In this document: positions 33,082 to 33,289 of the stretch, piece after piece | Layout: every line of letters starts with the position of its first letter | Position numbering within the stretch: position 1 is the stretch's first letter | From: Candidatus Gottesmanbacteria bacterium | GTDB lineage: Bacteria > Patescibacteriota > Microgenomatia > UBA10105 > UBA927 | Direction: 5' to 3' | NCBI GenBank assembly: GCA_023245355.1 | Contig: JAHFKN010000005.1 | Coordinates: 1 to 33,289 of the forward strand | Length of the DNA: 33,289 bases | Program-made: the position numbers and the translations under genes | Notes under the pieces: generated by a model | Told to the model about the DNA's origin: nothing | The model's database searches: none | What the model saw: only the letters and a program-made list of their open reading frames with translations

Positions 33082-33289
33082 ATTTTTTTACCGCACTTTC
33101 TGCACACCCGTACTTTTTCATTTTTCGAAACCAGCCAGCCGATGCGCGTCTGTTTTCCGCAGGCCGGGCACACCAACGCTAATTTCGACACGTTTATCGG
33201 TTTTACGATATCGATAATCCCGCCGGGATTCTTGTCGTCCTTACGCTTCATGTGACGTTTGGAAATATTCACGCCGGCCACAGTTACCG
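33078..33289 (-). CDS. rplX: 50S ribosomal protein L24, 3' part only
   Basis: About 70 C-terminal residues; the frame is open at the right edge. A GTG at 33281 is an internal valine, as the frame continues upstream as VTVAGVNISKRHMKR, the end of the KOW motif. The second half has two CxxC pairs (CPAC and CRKC), the zinc-ribbon seen in many L24 proteins of Gram-positive and CPR bacteria. Upstream (rplN, rpsQ and so on) would lie outside the window. Confidence 0.93.
   Translation of the reverse strand, partial: VTVAGVNISKRHMKRKDDKNPGGIIDIVKPINVSKLALVCPACGKQTRIGWLVSKNEKVRVCRKCGKKI

Overview
The window looks like part of the streamlined genome of a Candidate Phyla Radiation (Patescibacteria) bacterium, perhaps Microgenomates-like. 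The main evidence is the ribosomal-protein cluster: rpsE is followed directly by rplO with no room for rpmD (L30), an absence reported across the CPR. Other support is zinc-type S14, L24 and L36, very tight gene packing (many 1-4 base overlaps), and several operon-leading genes whose -10 box lies only about 7-14 bases before the ATG, so their mRNAs are probably leaderless or nearly so. TGA is used as a stop. The lineage call is inference from these traits; no 16S rRNA gene is present.

Layout. 1-5567: the 5' part of a ComM/YifB-type ATPase (-), the RNase P RNA gene (+) with its promoter and terminator, then miaB-miaA-AI-2E transporter as one minus-strand operon. Next comes a small AT-rich plus-strand island of two genes: a four-repeat beta-flower-like protein and a coiled-coil membrane protein. 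5588-9790: a minus-strand run of an ABC exporter (ATPase and two ABC-2 permeases), a membrane-anchored LytR_C-domain protein and a HAD phosphatase. 9811-14700: HU with a good promoter and palindromic sites, RNase Y lacking the usual membrane anchor, recX, a divergent slipin/SPFH gene and recA with operator-like palindromes. 14703-16730: tRNA-Pro(GGG), an AT-richer polytopic membrane glycosyltransferase-like gene whose 3' end runs into the tRNA, and a divergent trmH.

16826-33289: a spc/alpha-type ribosomal superoperon on the minus strand, transcribed from the right edge: rplX-rplE-rpsN-rpsH-rplF-rplR-rpsE-rplO-secY-adk-(P-loop kinase)-map, then infA-rpmJ-rpsM-rpsK-rpsD-rpoA-rplQ-rplM-rpsI. Between map and infA sits an unrelated block of three membrane-anchored alkaline-phosphatase-superfamily enzymes (one NPP-like, two sulfatase-like with Thr at the nucleophile position) and a small cysteine-rich exported protein on the other strand. 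infA downstream has its own strong promoter and a structured leader.

How the parts work together: most of the window is core information processing (translation, tRNA maturation and modification, RNA decay, recombination, protein export). The accessory content is nearly all envelope-directed: the ABC exporter, LytR_C protein, GT-C-like enzyme, AlkP-superfamily block, coiled-coil membrane protein and slipin. The best candidates for something undescribed are the beta-flower/coiled-coil pair (4826-5567) and the AlkP block inside the ribosomal operon (21200-26849). Promoter, terminator and operator calls are by eye.
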